DNA from: Bacillota bacterium
GTDB lineage: Bacteria > Bacillota_A > Clostridia > Clostridiales > Clostridiaceae
Reading direction: 5' to 3'
DNA: 6,446 nucleotides
Assembly: GCA_021780795.1 (NCBI GenBank)
Contig: JAJXYA010000450.1
Coordinates: 1 to 6,446 of the forward strand
Positions within the stretch are counted from its first letter, which is position 1. Each line of letters begins with the position of its first letter. Of this stretch, positions 4,571-6,446 are shown in pieces. The notes under the pieces are model-generated. The model was not told the origin of the DNA. It was given only the letters and a program-made list of their open reading frames with translations, and ran no database searches. Position numbers and translations under genes: made by a program.

Positions 4571-6328
4571 TTATATGTTTTTCAAGATATTGTTAATATT
4601 CTCACTGACCTTTATTCTATTCTCGTATACCCATTCTTCGTCAAAACTCAATTTAAATACTTTTGAAAAGGAATAATAAAGATTTATTTTTTGATAGTAA
4701 AGCTCTAATTCATAAAGGTCTTCTAAAGGGCACTGTGGTTTTGAGATAACCTCTCTTTTAGCTAGGAATAATTCATCCACATAGTTTAAAAATGCATTCA
4801 TCATCTTATCATTAGATACATCAAAAGGGATTTTTAGCAGTCTCCACTGAATTTTTTCCTCCAATTTATAACGCCTTAAATTATCTAATACCACCAAATA
4901 TTCGCTAATATCCATTTTTCTATAAAAAGGCATTTTTTCTTCTTTTGTACTCCATAATGCTAATTTCTCTCTAAGTGAAAGACTACTGATTTCTAATATA
5001 GCTTCACTTGGCCCTAAAACTGCCTCTTCTATAATTGCATCACTAGTCTCTAAACTCTCTTTTATAAAATCTTGAGTATTACCATAAGATGCTACATAGC
5101 CAACCTCATATATCCCCTTTCTGCCTGCTCTTCCTGCTATCTGTTTCACTTCTTGAGAAGTTAAATATCTTATATCATTACCATCAAACTTTTTAATATC
5201 CATAAATATTATTCTTTTTATAGGAAGATTTACTCCCATACCTATGGCATCTGTGGATATTAGAATTGTACTTTCCTTGTTAATAAACTGAGTGTACTGC
5301 TTTTTTCTTACTTCTGGTGGTAAATCTCCATAGATTATACTTGCTTTTATACCTAGATTTGAGTAATGATAAGCTAATTCTAACACTTTCTTTTTGGAGA
5401 ATGTAACCAGTGCATCGCCCTCGTAAGTATCCTGATATGCAAAAGATTTATCTTCCATTACAAGAGGGACATTTCTCTTATACTCTATAATTTCATACTC
5501 CTCTCCGCAATCTTCTATTATTTCAACAATCAATTCTTTTGCATTCGTTGCACCACAAATATGTATCTCCTTACTTTTTAATCCTAAAATAGCTCTTGTC
5601 CAAGCAGCTCCCCTTTGGTCATTATCTATCATTTGAATTTCGTCTATAATACCTACTTCATACTGCTCACTTATATCTAATTTTTCTATAGTGCAGCAGA
5701 CATGAGCTGCTTCTTCAATGTTTATTTCTTCTTCTCCAGTAGCAAGATTACATTTTATACCTTCTCTATTTAGTTTTTCAAAATTTTCAAGTGCTAATAT
5801 TCTTAAAGGAGAAAGATAAATTCCATTACTTGCTTCTTTAAGTCGCACCATGGCATTATAGGTTTTCCCTGTATTGGTTTCACCTAAGTGAAGATAAAAT
5901 TTTCTCTTGAATTTTCTTGATTCTTCATATTCATTTTTAGGATTAGAGGGAAATACCCTCTCAAACTCATTAGATATAATCTCTGGAATATGCTCTGTTA
6001 TTAGCACACTTATAATCCCTGACTTTAAATAGCTTTCACCTTTATTCTTTAAGATACTCTCAAAATTAAAATTTGTATTATTTTTCTTATTATAGTCCTC
6101 AACAAGCCTTATTGATATATACTCTAATAGTTCTGAATAATTTTCATAAACTCTTTTATAGTCTTTGAAATTCTCTTTCTTAAACTCCTTTAATTCCTTT
6201 AGTTTCTTTCTTACTGCAGCTTCATGTTCCCATAGTGCATTTGACTTAGTATGCTTTACTATTTCCTGGATCTGAGCAAACTGACTTTTTACTTTTTTAA
6301 AATTCCGGTCTAGTGCTCCCTTTTTCAT
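4571..6328 (-). CDS. SUV3-type superfamily 2 RNA helicase
   Basis: This 585-residue ATP-dependent helicase resembles SUV3, the mitochondrial RNA-degradation helicase. Residues 1-130 are charged and helical. The core follows: Walker A GETNTGKT at 149-156, with the SUV3-like lead-in EYEESRKFKRKF; motif Ia YLSPLRILALE at 171-181 with LATGEE shortly after; motif II DEIQMID at 229-235 followed by RGAAWTRAILGL; ALVTFSK near 306-312 and YGDLPPEVR at 333-341; motif V STDAIGMGVNLP at 358-369; motif VI QIAGRAGRKG at 396-405. The end (about 540-583), with LYELELYYQKINLYYSFS and a following FDEEW, resembles the SUV3 C-terminal domain. GGAGG seven bases before ATG 6328 fixes the start, though the frame is open to 6382. 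No nuclease or other likely partner is adjacent. RNA unwinding and turnover are inferred from the family. The family is best known from mitochondria and alpha-proteobacteria. Confidence 0.9.
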   Translation of the reverse strand: MKKGALDRNFKKVKSQFAQIQEIVKHTKSNALWEHEAAVRKKLKELKEFKKENFKDYKRVYENYSELLEYISIRLVEDYNKKNNTNFNFESILKNKGESYLKSGIISVLITEHIPEIISNEFERVFPSNPKNEYEESRKFKRKFYLHLGETNTGKTYNAMVRLKEASNGIYLSPLRILALENFEKLNREGIKCNLATGEEEINIEEAAHVCCTIEKLDISEQYEVGIIDEIQMIDNDQRGAAWTRAILGLKSKEIHICGATNAKELIVEIIEDCGEEYEIIEYKRNVPLVMEDKSFAYQDTYEGDALVTFSKKKVLELAYHYSNLGIKASIIYGDLPPEVRKKQYTQFINKESTILISTDAIGMGVNLPIKRIIFMDIKKFDGNDIRYLTSQEVKQIAGRAGRKGIYEVGYVASYGNTQDFIKESLETSDAIIEEAVLGPSEAILEISSLSLREKLALWSTKEEKMPFYRKMDISEYLVVLDNLRRYKLEEKIQWRLLKIPFDVSNDKMMNAFLNYVDELFLAKREVISKPQCPLEDLYELELYYQKINLYYSFSKVFKLSFDEEWVYENRIKVSENINNILKNI

Positions 6329-6335
6329 TTTATTT

Positions 6336-6341
6336 CCTCCA
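6336..6341 (-). promoter_or_regulatory. Ribosome binding site fixing the helicase start
   Basis: TGGAGG on the minus strand, seven bases before ATG 6328..6326. The 18-codon upstream extension of the frame to 6382 overlaps this site and has no comparable ribosome binding site of its own, so the 585-residue product is preferred over 603. Confidence 0.8.
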
Positions 6342-6376
6342 ATATTGAGTTGATAGGAACTTGAAAATAAAGAATC

Positions 6377-6401
6377 AGTCAAAATGTGTGTGATATTGAC
6401 T
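6377..6401 (-). repeat. Inverted repeat upstream of the helicase gene
   Basis: AGTCAA (6377-6382) and TTGACT (6396-6401) are perfect inverted copies; over ten bases the arms match at eight positions. It lies about 50-70 bases before the helicase start. TTGACT on the minus strand (6382..6377) could also be a -35 hexamer, but no good -10 follows it. A TATAAT at 6433..6428 is too close to the window end to test for its -35. The promoter therefore remains unassigned. Confidence 0.35.
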
Positions 6402-6446
6402 TGTTATTTATTTTCATGTGACTTATTATTATATTTTCTCACAAGA

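Overview
This AT-rich window looks like chromosome from an endospore-forming, low-GC Firmicute, most likely a Clostridium. The evidence is a minor alpha/beta-type small acid-soluble spore protein, strong AGGAGG-type ribosome binding sites, many A/T-rich intrinsic terminators, and a purine riboswitch in front of a purine permease. No mobile element, CRISPR array or obvious transferred island is visible. I did not find a convincing new multi-gene system; the window reads as housekeeping chromosome with several small points worth checking.

Layout, left to right. 1-139: no identifiable gene; it holds one inverted repeat and an 8-codon reading frame of doubtful meaning. 140-906 (minus strand): an acetate/succinate transporter of the GPR1/FUN34/YaaH (SatP) family with its own sigma-A-type promoter and terminator. 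990-2633 (minus): an AzgA-type NCS2 purine permease behind a promoter, a guanine-class purine riboswitch and a riboswitch-controlled terminator. 2709-2989 (minus): a divergent cold-shock-domain protein with a strongly structured leader (3013-3100) and its own terminator. 3141-3635 (plus): a small polytopic membrane protein resembling the LiaI/LiaF transmembrane region, the only plus-strand gene. 3661-3700: a long hairpin that probably ends this gene and the converging tRNA transcript. 3734-3896 (minus): tRNA-Gln(CUG) and tRNA-Glu(CUC), with a promoter at 3924-3953. 3954-4167: nothing recognised. 4168-4397 (minus): the spore protein with its terminator. 4496-6328 (minus): a 585-residue SUV3-type RNA helicase with a weak terminator.

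How the parts work together. Almost every gene appears to be its own transcription unit, with a recognisable terminator after most of them, so shared function cannot be read from adjacency. The clearest regulatory circuit is purine repression: high guanine or hypoxanthine should fold the aptamer, allow the terminator and shut down the permease. The cold-shock protein and the RNA helicase are both RNA-remodelling factors, but they are separated by other units and no co-regulation is visible.

For three genes the start given is downstream of the longest possible open frame, because a consensus ribosome binding site sits directly before the chosen ATG (transporter 799, spore protein 4397, helicase 6328).
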